The notes under the pieces were generated by a model, which was not told the DNA's origin, made no database searches, and worked only from the letters and a program-made list of their open reading frames with translations. Positions 28,479 through 37,201 of a stretch of 64,000 bases of DNA are shown in pieces. The DNA comes from an uncultured Coriobacteriaceae bacterium (GTDB lineage Bacteria; Actinomycetota; Coriobacteriia; Coriobacteriales; Coriobacteriaceae). The stretch's first letter is position 1. Every line of letters starts with the position of its first letter. A program made the position numbers and the translations under genes. The stretch spans positions 186,001 through 250,000 of the forward strand of contig CALULH010000001.1 in NCBI GenBank assembly GCA_944321435.1, in the 5' to 3' direction.

Positions 28479-29777
28479 ATGGCACGTGCAAAGCGCATCC
28501 CGCATTCCACAGCCCCGGTGCCGGAGCGTGCGTTCCTCGTAGGGGTCGTGTGGCGCGACACGCGCTGGCCCATTGAGAAGTCCCTTGACGAGCTCGAGCG
28601 GCTCGCCGAAACTGCGGGTGCCGTGGTCGTAGGCCGGATGGTGCAGCGCTTGGACACCCCGGTGCCGCGCACGTTCATCGGATCGGGCAAGGTACAAGAG
28701 CTTATCAGCATGGTGCGCAACCTGGAGGTCGACACGGTCATCTTCGATGACGAGATCACGCCTTCGCAGCAATCCAACTTGGAGAAGCTCCTGGGCGAGC
28801 CTATCAAGATCATCGACCGCACCGCCCTCATCCTCGATATCTTCGGCCTGCATGCGCGCACCCGCGAGGGGCGGCTGCAGGTGCAGCTTGCGCAGCTTCA
28901 GTACTTGTTGCCCCGCTTGCGCGGCATGTGGAGCCATTTGGCCAAAGAGCAGACGCGCGGAGGGATCGGAAGCCGCTTTGGCCAGGGCGAGACCCAGCTC
29001 GAGGTCGATCGCCGCATGATCCGCAATCGGATCTCAACGCTCAAGGGCGAGCTCAAGGACCTGCAGCGGCGGCGCGGGGTGCAGGCAAAGGAACGCCTCT
29101 CGTCTCCCGCTTTCCGCATAGCGCTTGCCGGCTACACCAACGCAGGAAAATCCACCCTGCTCAACACGCTCACCGGCTCGCAGGTGCTCTCCGAGGACAA
29201 GCTCTTCGCCACGCTTGACCCTACGACGCGGGCAATGACCCTGCCAGGCGGTCGCCTTGTCACGCTGACCGACACCGTGGGGTTCATCCAAAAACTCCCG
29301 CATGGGCTGGTGGAGGCCTTCAAGTCAACGCTTGCCGAGGTCCGCTCCGCGGACCTCATCCTCAAAGTGGTCGACGTTGCCGACGAGGACCGGACCAGGC
29401 ATATCGAGGCGGTAGATGACGTGCTCCAGGAGATCGGCGCCGCCGAGCAGCCTTCGCTGGTAGTTTTCAACAAGTGCGATATAGCCGACGAAGTCGAGCT
29501 TGCGGCGCTCAGGCGCCGGTATCCCGATGCCGTGCTCTTCTCGGCGCGGACGGGTGCCGGCCGTGACGGGCTCTTGGAGCGTATCGGCACCCAGGCCGCC
29601 GCCGATGACCGTCTGATGACGCTGGCGTTGCCCTACGCGCAGGGCAACCTCTTAAGGCTCGTTCACGAGCAGGGCCAGGTGCTGCAGGAGACCTACGGAG
29701 CGGCGCATACGCATGTGGTCGCCAAGCTGCCGCGACGTCTCGCAGACATGTGCGCCCGGTTTGAGGATCGCTCTTAA
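28479..29777 (+). CDS. hflX: GTPase HflX
   Basis: Ribosome-associated GTPase that splits stalled or heat-inactivated 70S ribosomes. The 432-residue product has the N-terminal HflX domain (VGRMVQRLDTPVPRTFIGSGK), a glycine-rich stretch (EQTRGGIGSRFGQGETQLE) and the G domain with G1 GYTNAGKST (from G218) and G4 FNKCD. The Shine-Dalgarno AAGGAGG is inside the end of miaA. The miaA-hflX pairing is conserved, but no hfq lies between. It is convergent with the minus-strand gene 12 bp away. Confidence 0.95.
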   Translation: MARAKRIPHSTAPVPERAFLVGVVWRDTRWPIEKSLDELERLAETAGAVVVGRMVQRLDTPVPRTFIGSGKVQELISMVRNLEVDTVIFDDEITPSQQSNLEKLLGEPIKIIDRTALILDIFGLHARTREGRLQVQLAQLQYLLPRLRGMWSHLAKEQTRGGIGSRFGQGETQLEVDRRMIRNRISTLKGELKDLQRRRGVQAKERLSSPAFRIALAGYTNAGKSTLLNTLTGSQVLSEDKLFATLDPTTRAMTLPGGRLVTLTDTVGFIQKLPHGLVEAFKSTLAEVRSADLILKVVDVADEDRTRHIEAVDDVLQEIGAAEQPSLVVFNKCDIADEVELAALRRRYPDAVLFSARTGAGRDGLLERIGTQAAADDRLMTLALPYAQGNLLRLVHEQGQVLQETYGAAHTHVVAKLPRRLADMCARFEDRS

Positions 29778-29789
29778 GCGTCCCGCACC

Positions 29790-30524
29790 TTAACCCAAGG
29801 CGATCAGGGTAAGCTCGAAGCCTATGACGATGACCACCTGGTGAGCCAGGTAGATGAGAAGGCTGTGCTTACCGATGACGGTGAGCGGTCGGCAGTAGTC
29901 GCGCCGCATCCATGCAGGGTAGCGCCTGACGCGCATGCCGACCCAGGCAAAGGCGAGGTAGAGAAACGCGTAGGGGACGAGCGGGTAATAGTCGCCGGAT
30001 GAGAACGCGGCGTCGGGAAAGCCGAGCCAAGCGAGGTACGGCACGGGGTAGGCTTGATGGTGGACGTTGTTGAGCGCGAGGAAAAGCGCGATCAACGCAA
30101 CGGGCAGCAAAGGCGAGCCGCATGCTGCGAGGGCAGGCCGCACAACGCAGAAGACAAGGGTGCAGGCGGCCATGCAGTACAGGATCCCAAAATTGATGGG
30201 CGTAGTGAGGTCGGTCAAGGTGGTGGCTAGAAAAACAGCCAACGCCGCAGCGCCGTACACGGCGGCGCGTTTGAGGTTGTTGCGCGAGAACGACGTCATG
30301 AGACCCGCCAGCGCAATGAAAACCCAGCTGATGGAGCAACGCCAAACGTTTTGGATAAGCGCGTCGGCGAACCACGGAGCGGAAAACCCGTAGACGTAGA
30401 CGTAATCGAACATGAAGTGAAACCCGACCATCGACAGGATGGTCAGTCCGCGCAACGTGTCGAGAAAGACGATGCGCCCGCGCGTGGAAGGCGCCGGCGC
30501 ATCGGAGCGAACGGAGCGAGGCAT
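29790..30524 (-). CDS. DUF1624/heparan-alpha-glucosaminide N-acetyltransferase-like membrane protein
   Basis: The 244-residue integral membrane protein has about seven hydrophobic helices. It begins with the family signature RIVFLDTLRGLTILSMVGFH, with a conserved His in the first membrane helix, as in the YeiB/DUF1624 acyltransferase-like superfamily. Substrate unknown. It starts 9 bp after lexA and is probably cotranscribed, so it may be damage-inducible, though this could be read-through without functional meaning. Confidence 0.75.
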   Translation of the reverse strand: MPRSVRSDAPAPSTRGRIVFLDTLRGLTILSMVGFHFMFDYVYVYGFSAPWFADALIQNVWRCSISWVFIALAGLMTSFSRNNLKRAAVYGAAALAVFLATTLTDLTTPINFGILYCMAACTLVFCVVRPALAACGSPLLPVALIALFLALNNVHHQAYPVPYLAWLGFPDAAFSSGDYYPLVPYAFLYLAFAWVGMRVRRYPAWMRRDYCRPLTVIGKHSLLIYLAHQVVIVIGFELTLIALG

Positions 30525-30533
30525 GGTGGCCCT

Positions 30534-31172
30534 TTACGAGAAGCGGCGCATAAGGGCAACGACCTTGCCCAAGATAACAGGGTTCGAGGCGTAGATGGGC
30601 TCCATGCTGTCGTTCTCGGGCTGCAGGCGCACGCGGCCGCGCTCCTTGTAGAAGGTCTTGACCGTCGCCTCGCCGTCGATCATGGCGACGACGATCTCGC
30701 CGTTCATGGCGCTTTTCTGCTCGCGCACCACGATGTAGTCCCCGTTGTAAATGCCGACGTTGATCATGGAGTTGCCGTGCACCTCGAGCACGAACGAGCT
30801 GGCATCGGTCGCTATCTCGGTGGGAAGGGTGAAGGTGTCCTCAACGTTTTGCTCCGCGAGGATGGGCATGCCGGCGGCAACGCGGCCGACCAGGGGGAGC
30901 GATACGGTGCCGCGCGGAGAAACCGGCTTCTCCTCCTTGATGACGGAGGTACCGTCCGCATTGAACAGCTCGAGCGCGCGAGGCTTGGTGGCATCGCGTT
31001 TGATCAGCCCGTGATCCTCAAGTGCGTTGAGATGTGCGTGAACGGTGGAAGGGGACGAAAGCCCCACGGCCGCCGCCATCTCGCGAACGCTCGGCGGATA
31101 ACCCTTCTCCATCTGATATGAACGGATGAAGTCGTAGATCTGCTGCTGGCGCTTCGTGATCTTGCGTGCCAT
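30534..31172 (-). CDS. lexA: SOS repressor LexA
   Basis: Transcriptional repressor and autoprotease of the SOS regulon. The 212 residues have an N-terminal winged HTH (YPPSVREMAAAVGLSSPSTVHAHL), the Ala100-Gly101 cleavage bond in RVAAGMP, and the Ser135 (HGNSM) and Lys172 (ATVKTF) catalytic dyad. Start ATG at 31172 has AAAGGAG upstream. The divergent intergenic region contains three LexA-type sites, implying autoregulation. Confidence 0.97.
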   Translation of the reverse strand: MARKITKRQQQIYDFIRSYQMEKGYPPSVREMAAAVGLSSPSTVHAHLNALEDHGLIKRDATKPRALELFNADGTSVIKEEKPVSPRGTVSLPLVGRVAAGMPILAEQNVEDTFTLPTEIATDASSFVLEVHGNSMINVGIYNGDYIVVREQKSAMNGEIVVAMIDGEATVKTFYKERGRVRLQPENDSMEPIYASNPVILGKVVALMRRFS

Positions 31173-31224
31173 GGCGGCTCCTTTCGTTCGCTGGATCCAT
31201 CATACCGGTTTCTCGGGAATACAA

Positions 31225-31238
31225 CAAACAAATGTTCT
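31225..31238. promoter_or_regulatory. Degenerate LexA-type site on the lexA side
   Basis: CAAACAAATGTTCT keeps the AAC-N4-GTTC core but departs from CGAAC/GTTCG at the second and last positions. It is the site nearest lexA and a candidate for autorepression; it is the weakest of the three. Confidence 0.45.
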
Positions 31239-31246
31239 TGTTTTTC

Positions 31247-31276
31247 TTGACAAGAACGCGTGTTCGAAGATAATAA
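31247..31276 (+). promoter_or_regulatory. Promoter of the LysM gene with an internal LexA box
   Basis: TTGACA at 31247-31252 and an AT-rich -10 (TAATAA at 31271-31276, spacer 18, or ATAATA one base earlier). The spacer holds AGAACGCGTGTTCG (31253-31266), one mismatch from the CGAAC-N4-GTTCG form. The layout copies that of recA. Confidence 0.8.
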
Positions 31277-31280
31277 TACA

Positions 31281-31294
31281 CGAACATTCGTTCT
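31281..31294. promoter_or_regulatory. LexA-type operator, LysM-gene proximal
   Basis: CGAACATTCGTTCT has a perfect left half-site and a right half-site one base off. It is centred about 28 bp downstream of the box inside the LysM promoter, suggesting cooperative or dual control of the divergent genes. Confidence 0.7.
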
Positions 31295-31356
31295 TTCGCT
31301 TGATTTTCATGTCCGCTCGAGCCGGTATAACAGGGACGTACCGAAGGAGGAACACC

Positions 31357-31779
31357 ATGCAATCCAACGTCGCTTACGCTCAGCCCGCATACGCCCCCGT
31401 CGCCGCACCGGCTCGCCGTCTCACCGTCGTTCAGGGCGGTGCCGCGCATCCTCAGGCCCCCGCGGTCATCTGGAAGCGCGGGACCAAGCGCTCGCTCGCT
31501 CTGTGCATCGCGGCCGTCACGGCGCTTGTCCTCATCACCGCCGCCTTGCTCTTCGCGCAGGCCGTATCCCGCTCCACCGCGTACGATGCAGCGGTTTCCG
31601 CTATTGACGCCGTAGCGTCCGTAACCGTCCAACCGGGCGATACGCTGTGGGGCATCGCACAGGGCTATGCGGTGGACGGCCTGTCCACCCGTCAGGTGGT
31701 GGATCTGGTGAAGGATTGGAACCAGCTCGACGGCGGGCTGATCTCCCCGGGGATGACCCTTATCGTTCCGGCGGCTTAG
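31357..31779 (+). CDS. LysM membrane protein, likely SOS cell-division inhibitor (YneA/DivS-like)
   Basis: The 140-residue protein has a Pro/Ala-rich cytosolic N-terminus, one transmembrane helix (about 46-70) and an extracytoplasmic LysM domain (about 89-138; VTVQPGDTLWGIAQGY...ISPGMTLIVP). Bacillus YneA has the same architecture and is also divergent from lexA; Corynebacterium DivS lies between lexA and nrdR, as here. The ATG at 31357 follows GAAGGAGG, and LexA boxes sit in and after the promoter. A division-arrest role is inferred from architecture, position and regulation; sequence identity with YneA outside LysM is not evident. Confidence 0.8.
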   Translation: MQSNVAYAQPAYAPVAAPARRLTVVQGGAAHPQAPAVIWKRGTKRSLALCIAAVTALVLITAALLFAQAVSRSTAYDAAVSAIDAVASVTVQPGDTLWGIAQGYAVDGLSTRQVVDLVKDWNQLDGGLISPGMTLIVPAA

Positions 31780-31880
31780 CCTCTCTCTTTCGTTTCCAAT
31801 TGGATTATGGCGCCTTTGTGTACGGGTATGTGTGGTATGGTTGTCCCCGTCTTCAGTCGAAGTATGAGAAACGGGTGTCC

Positions 31881-32324
31881 ATGCACTGTCCCAAATGCGG
31901 CCATGCTCAAACGCGCGTGATCGACTCGCGCTCGCAGGAAGCCTCCAACACCATTAAACGGCGTCGCGAGTGCCTTTCGTGCGGGTATCGTTTCACCACG
32001 TTCGAGCGCTGCGAGGATCCGCTGGAGGTTCTCAAGAGCGACGGCAGCATCCAGGCATTCGACCGTAACAAGATACTGGTGGGCCTCATGCGCGCCACCA
32101 TCAAACGCGATATCGAGACATCAAAGCTCAACGAGCTGATCGACGATATCGAATCCGAGCTGCGTGCTTCCGCGCAGACCCCTGTTTCCTCTCATGCCCT
32201 CGGCGACATGGTGCTCAAGCGACTGGAGAAGCTCGATAAGGTCGCGTACATTCGCTTCGCATCCGTTTACCGCGACTTCAAGGACATCGACGAGTTTATC
32301 GACGAGCTCAACAAGCTGAGGTGA
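31881..32324 (+). CDS. nrdR: Transcriptional repressor NrdR
   Basis: Zn-finger/ATP-cone repressor of ribonucleotide reductase genes. The 147 residues begin MHCPKCGH, include RRRRECLSCGYRFTTFER (zinc ribbon) and an ATP-cone domain (DRNKILVGLMRA...), ending in a typical VYRDFKDIDEF. Start ATG at 31881 has only a weak Shine-Dalgarno. It overlaps the dut leader, so nrdR and dut are cotranscribed, linking dNTP control to dUTP removal. The adjacency to lexA is typical of Actinobacteria. Confidence 0.96.
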   Translation: MHCPKCGHAQTRVIDSRSQEASNTIKRRRECLSCGYRFTTFERCEDPLEVLKSDGSIQAFDRNKILVGLMRATIKRDIETSKLNELIDDIESELRASAQTPVSSHALGDMVLKRLEKLDKVAYIRFASVYRDFKDIDEFIDELNKLR

Positions 32325-32326
32325 CC

Positions 32327-32767
32327 ATGAGTATCTCCGTCAAGATCACGAAGCTCGATCCCACGGTCGAGCTGCCGCGTTATGCCTATGCCGGCGATGC
32401 CGGTTTGGACCTGCGCGCCAACGCGACTTTGGACATCGCTCCGTTTGAGCGCGCCCTCATCCCAACGGGGCTCGCCATTGCCATTCCAGAGGGCTATGCC
32501 GGCTTTGTGCAACCGCGCAGCGGGCGCGCGCTTAAAGAGGGCCTCTCCATGGCCAACACCCCCGGACTCATCGATGCGCACTACCGCGGAGAGCTCAAGG
32601 TCATCGCCGTGAACCTCGACGCCCATACGCCCATCCATATCGAGCGCGGGGAGCGCATTGCCCAGCTCGTGATACAACCCGTACCCGTCGTCGCCCTCGT
32701 CGAGGTGGACGCCTTGGACGAGACGGACCGCGGAAGCGGCGGCTTCGGTTCCAGCGGCGTGCAGTAA
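32327..32767 (+). CDS. dut: dUTP diphosphatase
   Basis: Trimeric dUTPase hydrolysing dUTP to dUMP and PPi. The 146 residues contain all five motifs: DAGLDLRA, PRSGRALKEGL, GLIDAHYRGEL, GERIAQLVIQP and the C-terminal RGSGGFGSSG. The ATG at 32327 is preferred over the GTG at 32321 because GAGGTG is then correctly spaced. A terminator overlaps its stop codon. Confidence 0.96.
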   Translation: MSISVKITKLDPTVELPRYAYAGDAGLDLRANATLDIAPFERALIPTGLAIAIPEGYAGFVQPRSGRALKEGLSMANTPGLIDAHYRGELKVIAVNLDAHTPIHIERGERIAQLVIQPVPVVALVEVDALDETDRGSGGFGSSGVQ

Positions 32768-32781
32768 CGCACGCCGTTTTT
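32755..32781 (+). terminator. Intrinsic terminator overlapping the dut stop codon
   Basis: Perfect 8-bp stem CGGCGTGC/GCACGCCG with loop AGTAAC, which contains the TAA stop of dut, followed by TTTTTC. It ends the LysM-nrdR-dut unit. Confidence 0.85.
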
Positions 32782-32839
32782 CATTTCAGCGCAGCTCAAG
32801 CTCGGAACAGCGCCGCTGCGCAAGAAGGGGAGAGATTCT

Positions 32840-34183
32840 ATGGATCAGTTCTTCAAGATCTCCGAGAGAGGATCGTCGAGCGCTACTGAGGTACGCGCCG
32901 GCATCACGACGTTTTTGGCGATGGCCTACATCATCATCGTCAACCCGAGCATCCTCTCAGCTGCGGGGATCCCGCCAACGGCGGCCGTTACGGCGACGTG
33001 CCTCGGCGCCGCGGTAATGACCATCGCCATGGGCGTGTTCTCCAATCGCCCGCTTGCCTGCGCGTCGGGCATGGGCATCAACTCCATTGTCGCCTTCACG
33101 CTCTGCGGCAGCATGGGCCTTGGTTGGCAGACCGCCATGGCCGTCATCCTGGTCGAGGGCATCGCTATCCTCGTGCTGGTGCTCTGCGGCCTGCGCGAGG
33201 CCATCATGGATGCTATCCCGGTTTCGCTACGCCACGGCATCTCGATCGGCTTGGGACTCTTCATCGCCATGATCGGTCTTAAGGACGGCGGCGTCATCAC
33301 CGCCAACGCCGATACGCTCGTATCGCTCGGCACGCTCGCCGGCGAGAACGGCGCGCTCAACCTGACGCTCGTCGTCGGCGTGATCTCCATCATCCTGACC
33401 GTGATCCTCTACGCCAGCCGCATCAAGGGCGCCCTGCTGTGGGGCATTATCATCTCGGCCATTATCGGCATCCCGCTCGGTGTGACCCCGCTGCCCACCG
33501 GCGTCGTGGCACCGCTTGACTTCTCCACGTTCGGCGCCCCCTTCCAGATCGACAGCGTCTCAAACGTCGCCGGTATCATCGAGGCTGTCACCACGCCCGC
33601 CCTGCTCCTGTTCGCCTTCTCGCTCATGATGAGCGACTTCTTTGACACCATGGGCACCGCCATGGCCGTTGCCAAGCAGGGCGAGTTCCTGACCGATGAC
33701 GGCAAGGTCGAGGACATCAAGCCGATCCTCATCGTCGACTCCGTTGCCGCTGCGGTCGGCGGTCTTCTCGGCGCTTCCTCCGTCACCACCTTCGTCGAGT
33801 CCGCTTCGGGCGCAGCCGATGGCGGCCGCACCGGCCTCACCTCCATCGTCTCCGGCGTGCTGTTCCTGCTCGCCGCGTTCTTCTCTCCGCTCATCAACTG
33901 CATTCCGTCTGCCGCCACCTGCGGCGCGCTTGTTTTCGTCGGTTTCTTGATGATGAGCGATGTGGCGGACATCAATTGGTCGGATCCCATTGAGGCCTTC
34001 CCGGCCTTCATGATCATCGCCGGTATTCCGTTCACCTACTCCATCTCAAACGGTATCGGCCTGGGCTTCATCACGTACGTGATCGTGTCCGTGGCGACCG
34101 GCCACATCAAGAAGGTACGCCCGCTCATGTGGGTCGCCGCCGCCGCTTTCCTGGCCTACTTCTTGATGACGCTGTTGGGATAG
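32840..34183 (+). CDS. NCS2 purine permease (AzgA/PbuG-like)
   Basis: The 447-residue integral membrane protein has 12 or more hydrophobic segments. The N-terminus (EVRAGITTFLAMAYIIIVNPSIL) and the segment GASSVTTFVESASGAADGGRTGLT are signatures of the AzgA/PbuG adenine/guanine/hypoxanthine transporters. Substrate preference within purines cannot be fixed from sequence. The Shine-Dalgarno AAGGGGAGA precedes the ATG. It stands between the dut terminator and its own downstream terminator, so it is likely monocistronic. No purine riboswitch fits in the 58-bp leader. Confidence 0.9.
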   Translation: MDQFFKISERGSSSATEVRAGITTFLAMAYIIIVNPSILSAAGIPPTAAVTATCLGAAVMTIAMGVFSNRPLACASGMGINSIVAFTLCGSMGLGWQTAMAVILVEGIAILVLVLCGLREAIMDAIPVSLRHGISIGLGLFIAMIGLKDGGVITANADTLVSLGTLAGENGALNLTLVVGVISIILTVILYASRIKGALLWGIIISAIIGIPLGVTPLPTGVVAPLDFSTFGAPFQIDSVSNVAGIIEAVTTPALLLFAFSLMMSDFFDTMGTAMAVAKQGEFLTDDGKVEDIKPILIVDSVAAAVGGLLGASSVTTFVESASGAADGGRTGLTSIVSGVLFLLAAFFSPLINCIPSAATCGALVFVGFLMMSDVADINWSDPIEAFPAFMIIAGIPFTYSISNGIGLGFITYVIVSVATGHIKKVRPLMWVAAAAFLAYFLMTLLG

Positions 34184-34261
34184 GATAGCGAGTACGAAAG
34201 GCGCGCAGAGCCGCGTTTACGTGCGATGCGGCACGCGTTTACGCCAACCCTTTCCTGCAGA

Positions 34262-34299
34262 AAAAGGACCCTGTGCGGCAAAGTGCACAGGGTCCTTTT
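34262..34299. terminator. Bidirectional terminator between permease and glycosyltransferase genes
   Basis: Perfect 15-bp inverted repeat (34262-34276 with 34285-34299), A-rich on the left and T-rich on the right, with an 8-base loop. It lies between convergent genes and can work for both strands. Confidence 0.92.
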
Positions 34300-34399
34300 C
34301 CATGGACCGCCCCCAACCACCAGTACCGATCAAGGGGGCTTCGCTTCTCGATCGCTTCGCCAAACGGTGCCGCACAAGATATCCAAAGGAACGCAACGC

Positions 34400-35773
34400 C
34401 TAACGCGTATGCGCGGGCTTTCCTCCCCAGTAGAACTCCACGAAATGCTTTCTGCGAGGCTGGACGGTGCCCACAAGGTCCAAGGAGGCACGGGCGATAT
34501 CCTCGGCCGCCCGAGGCCTTCTGAGGATCTCTCCGTTGATCAGAAGCGCGCGCCGGGCGTCGGGGTAGTCGTGAATATGGCGCAAGGTACCGATAAGCTC
34601 GCGTGCCGTCGTCACGTGAAGCGCCGCTCCCAGGGACGTCAGCATCACGGTGTTGGATTTCTCCTGCCCGTACGATTTGCCCAAAAGGATCATGGGAAGC
34701 CGCGCGCACAGGCATTCGGTGACCGTCAGACCGCCCGATTTGAGGATCGCCAAGTCGACGGCCTGCATAAGCTCCGCCATGTTGTCCACAAAGCCCAGCA
34801 CGGTGGCGTTATCGAGCTTCATGGCGTCGAAAAGGCGTCGGAGGCTGCTTTCGTAGTCCTTGTCACGCCCGGGAAGAAAGACGAAATGCATTTGGCTGAA
34901 CCCGCGCAGAAACGGAATAGTCGACTCCATGGCCGCGCGGAAGCGCACGTACGGTTGCGGAAGGCCGGCTCCGGCCATCACCAGCACGATGATCTTGTCA
35001 TGCGGGAGCCCCAGGCGGTCGAGCACCTCCGTGCGATCCGCCTTGCCGCGAAAGCCCGGGCGCACGGGAATGCCCGTAATGGCTATTCTCGACTCGGGGA
35101 CCCGCCGCGGGCGCAAGGTCTCCGCCATAGCTTCGGTGGCCACGCAGAACAGGTCGCATTCCTTATGGGGCCAAAAGCCCTCCACCTCGTAATCGGTCGG
35201 AACGCAGATGATGGGATAGGTAACGCCGGTGAGCATGCGGGCGCCAACGGCAACGTTCGCGGCAGTGATATGCGTGGCGATAACGGCGGCGGGACGGTTC
35301 TGCCGCACATAGTCGTTGAAGCGCGGGAACATAATGCGCGACCATGCCGTGCCACCGCCCCAGAGGATGCGTCCGGTAAGCGTGTAGCGCCAGGTGACGT
35401 CGTAAATCGGACGCGTGGCGCCCGTGAACAGCGAGGCCGTCTTGTTGCCGTCGATCTTGATGCGGGCAAAGTCGAGCACGTCAAGCACCTCGACGCGTAC
35501 GCGTTCGGGAATATCGTCGCTTTGACGCAGGCGATCGAATGCCTGGGCTATGGCTTGCGCCGCGCTCTTGTGGCCGGAGCCAACCGAAGCGTGCATCACC
35601 ACGACCAACGGCGACGCGTCCGAGGCCGAAGCAAAGTCGGCAGAGACGCTGTCAGCAGGTACCTTCATAACGAGCGCGGTGCGGCCGTCGGGTTGGCAGG
35701 GGAGTACCGTGCTAGGGTTTTCAGCCTGTTCGGGGCTTAGGTTCGCCGTGGCCTCGGCATCCCGTTCAGACAT
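34400..35773 (-). CDS. MGDG synthase/UgtP-type glycosyltransferase (GT28)
   Basis: The product of about 457 residues belongs to the family that adds sugars to diacylglycerol. Its N-terminal domain has VVVMHASVGSGHKSAAQAIAQAF (MGDG synthase domain); the C-terminal half carries the GT28 donor-binding motif around ILKSGGLTVTEC. It probably makes membrane glycolipids or lipoteichoic-acid anchors. Start 35773 is chosen over the ATG at 35779 because GAGGGGG lies 7 bp upstream of it but abuts the other. It diverges from trxB. Confidence 0.85.
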   Translation of the reverse strand: MSERDAEATANLSPEQAENPSTVLPCQPDGRTALVMKVPADSVSADFASASDASPLVVVMHASVGSGHKSAAQAIAQAFDRLRQSDDIPERVRVEVLDVLDFARIKIDGNKTASLFTGATRPIYDVTWRYTLTGRILWGGGTAWSRIMFPRFNDYVRQNRPAAVIATHITAANVAVGARMLTGVTYPIICVPTDYEVEGFWPHKECDLFCVATEAMAETLRPRRVPESRIAITGIPVRPGFRGKADRTEVLDRLGLPHDKIIVLVMAGAGLPQPYVRFRAAMESTIPFLRGFSQMHFVFLPGRDKDYESSLRRLFDAMKLDNATVLGFVDNMAELMQAVDLAILKSGGLTVTECLCARLPMILLGKSYGQEKSNTVMLTSLGAALHVTTARELIGTLRHIHDYPDARRALLINGEILRRPRAAEDIARASLDLVGTVQPRRKHFVEFYWGGKPAHTR

Positions 35774-36071
35774 GCGCATACCCCCTCATCTGCTCTGCGA
35801 AGCTTTATGGAACCGTTGCAAACGCCCGTGGCGTCATCGCAAGCGCATGCCGCAAGCGCCCTTGGGTGGGCGCGCAGCGTGATTAATTGTACGACCTCGA
35901 CCCGCTTTGCGCCCCGTAGTCGGCCAATCATCAACAGAGATCGATAATGATCCACGGCAAGTGGGTATGAGACGGGATAAGCATAGGGCATGCGTCCCGC
36001 GTTTCCGCGAGGCCGCATTCAGTCAAAGCACTCCGCACCGCTTACGGTGCCTGGCGAAAGGAAATCCGCTC

Positions 36072-37007
36072 ATGGCAAAAACGTACGACACGGTTATCAT
36101 CGGCGCCGGGCCGGCCGGTTTATCCGCGGCCATTTACGCCGCTCGCTCGAGCCTTGGTACCTTGGTGGTTGAGCAGGGCATGCCGGGCGGGCAGATCACC
36201 CAAACCGATATGATCGACAATTATCCGGGCGTCGGCGAGATAGCCGGTGCAGAGCTCGGCATGCGCATGCAGGAGCAGGCGGAATCGTTCGGCGTCGAGA
36301 TCGCGTACACCAGCGTGTCCGAGCTACGTTATTCTGAAGGTACCTTCTTAATAACGTGCGACAACGGAGAGGTGTATGAGGCCCGTACGGTCATTTACAC
36401 CGCAGGGGCAACACCGCGCAAAGCGGGTTTTGCCGGCGAGGAGCGCTTCCGCGGACGCGGTGTCTCGTATTGTGCAACCTGCGATGGAATGTTCTATCGG
36501 GACAAGCTGGTGTTTGTGGTCGGCGGAGGCAACTCAGCCTGCGAGGAAGCCCTGTTCCTGACCAAGTTCGCGCGCCAGGTCACCATGGTGGTGCGGCGCG
36601 ATGTGTTTCGCGCGCCCAAGGGCGTGGCTGACAAGGTGCTGGCGCATGACAAGATCGACGTACGCTTCAATACCCGCATCATCGCGGTCGACGGCGACCA
36701 GCTCCTGCAATCCGTCACGTTCGAGGATACGCGCACCAAAGAGCAGCATACGGAGCGCTACGACGAAGGCTCCTTCGGCGTTTTCGTCTTCGCAGGACAT
36801 GAGCCTCAGACTGCGCTCGTCGAGGGCCTTGTCGAGCGAGGATCCGGTGGCGGTGTCATCACCGACGAGCATATGGCTACCAGCACGCCGGGGCTTTTCG
36901 TTGCGGGCGACGTGCGCGAGAAACGCGTGCGCCAGGTTGTCACCGCTGTTGCAGATGGCGCCATTGCAGCCGTAAGCGCGTACGGGTATCTGGAAAACGC
37001 GCAGTAA
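36072..37007 (+). CDS. trxB: Thioredoxin-disulfide reductase
   Basis: FAD/NADPH enzyme reducing thioredoxin. The 311 residues have FAD-binding [10 protein letters not shown], the redox pair C134-A-T-C137, the NADPH-binding GGGNSACEE and the C-terminal FAD motif [10 protein letters not shown]. Start ATG at 36072 follows GAAAGGA; an upstream in-frame codon at 35907 has no support. No trxA is adjacent. The 298 bp to the divergent glycosyltransferase gene hold no gene; no clear promoter was fixed. Confidence 0.92.
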   Translation: MAKTYDTVIIGAGPAGLSAAIYAARSSLGTLVVEQGMPGGQITQTDMIDNYPGVGEIAGAELGMRMQEQAESFGVEIAYTSVSELRYSEGTFLITCDNGEVYEARTVIYTAGATPRKAGFAGEERFRGRGVSYCATCDGMFYRDKLVFVVGGGNSACEEALFLTKFARQVTMVVRRDVFRAPKGVADKVLAHDKIDVRFNTRIIAVDGDQLLQSVTFEDTRTKEQHTERYDEGSFGVFVFAGHEPQTALVEGLVERGSGGGVITDEHMATSTPGLFVAGDVREKRVRQVVTAVADGAIAAVSAYGYLENAQ

Positions 37008-37091
37008 CGTTCTACGCGACCCTCGGGCATCAGCAAAGCGCAGTCAGTTTCTGTATTCGCGATAATATATCTTATGTAAGGTTGTTATCTT

Positions 37092-37154
37092 AACGAAAAG
37101 ACACCCGCTCTTATCGCCCGTATGCATATGCGCAAGCAGATAAGAGCGGGCGTC
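37092..37154 (-). terminator. Terminator of degV
   Basis: The inverted repeat 37100-37115/37139-37154 (near-perfect 16-bp arms around GCTCTTATC/GATAAGAGC) is followed on the minus strand by TTTTCGTT. It ends minus-strand transcription from degV and faces trxB. Confidence 0.8.
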
Positions 37155-37201
37155 GTCGAACCATGGGACTGTGAGAGCGGATGGATGCTTGAGGGCAGTC
37201 C

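Noticed and set aside
32782..32839. Purine riboswitch before the NCS2 permease
   Set aside because: Only 58 bp separate the dut terminator from the start codon, too short for the aptamer and expression platform, and no conserved loop sequences are seen.
34226..35740. 504-codon plus-strand frame opposite the UgtP-like gene
   Set aside because: The minus-strand protein has clear GT28/MGDG-synthase motifs, and the plus frame starts inside the bidirectional terminator.
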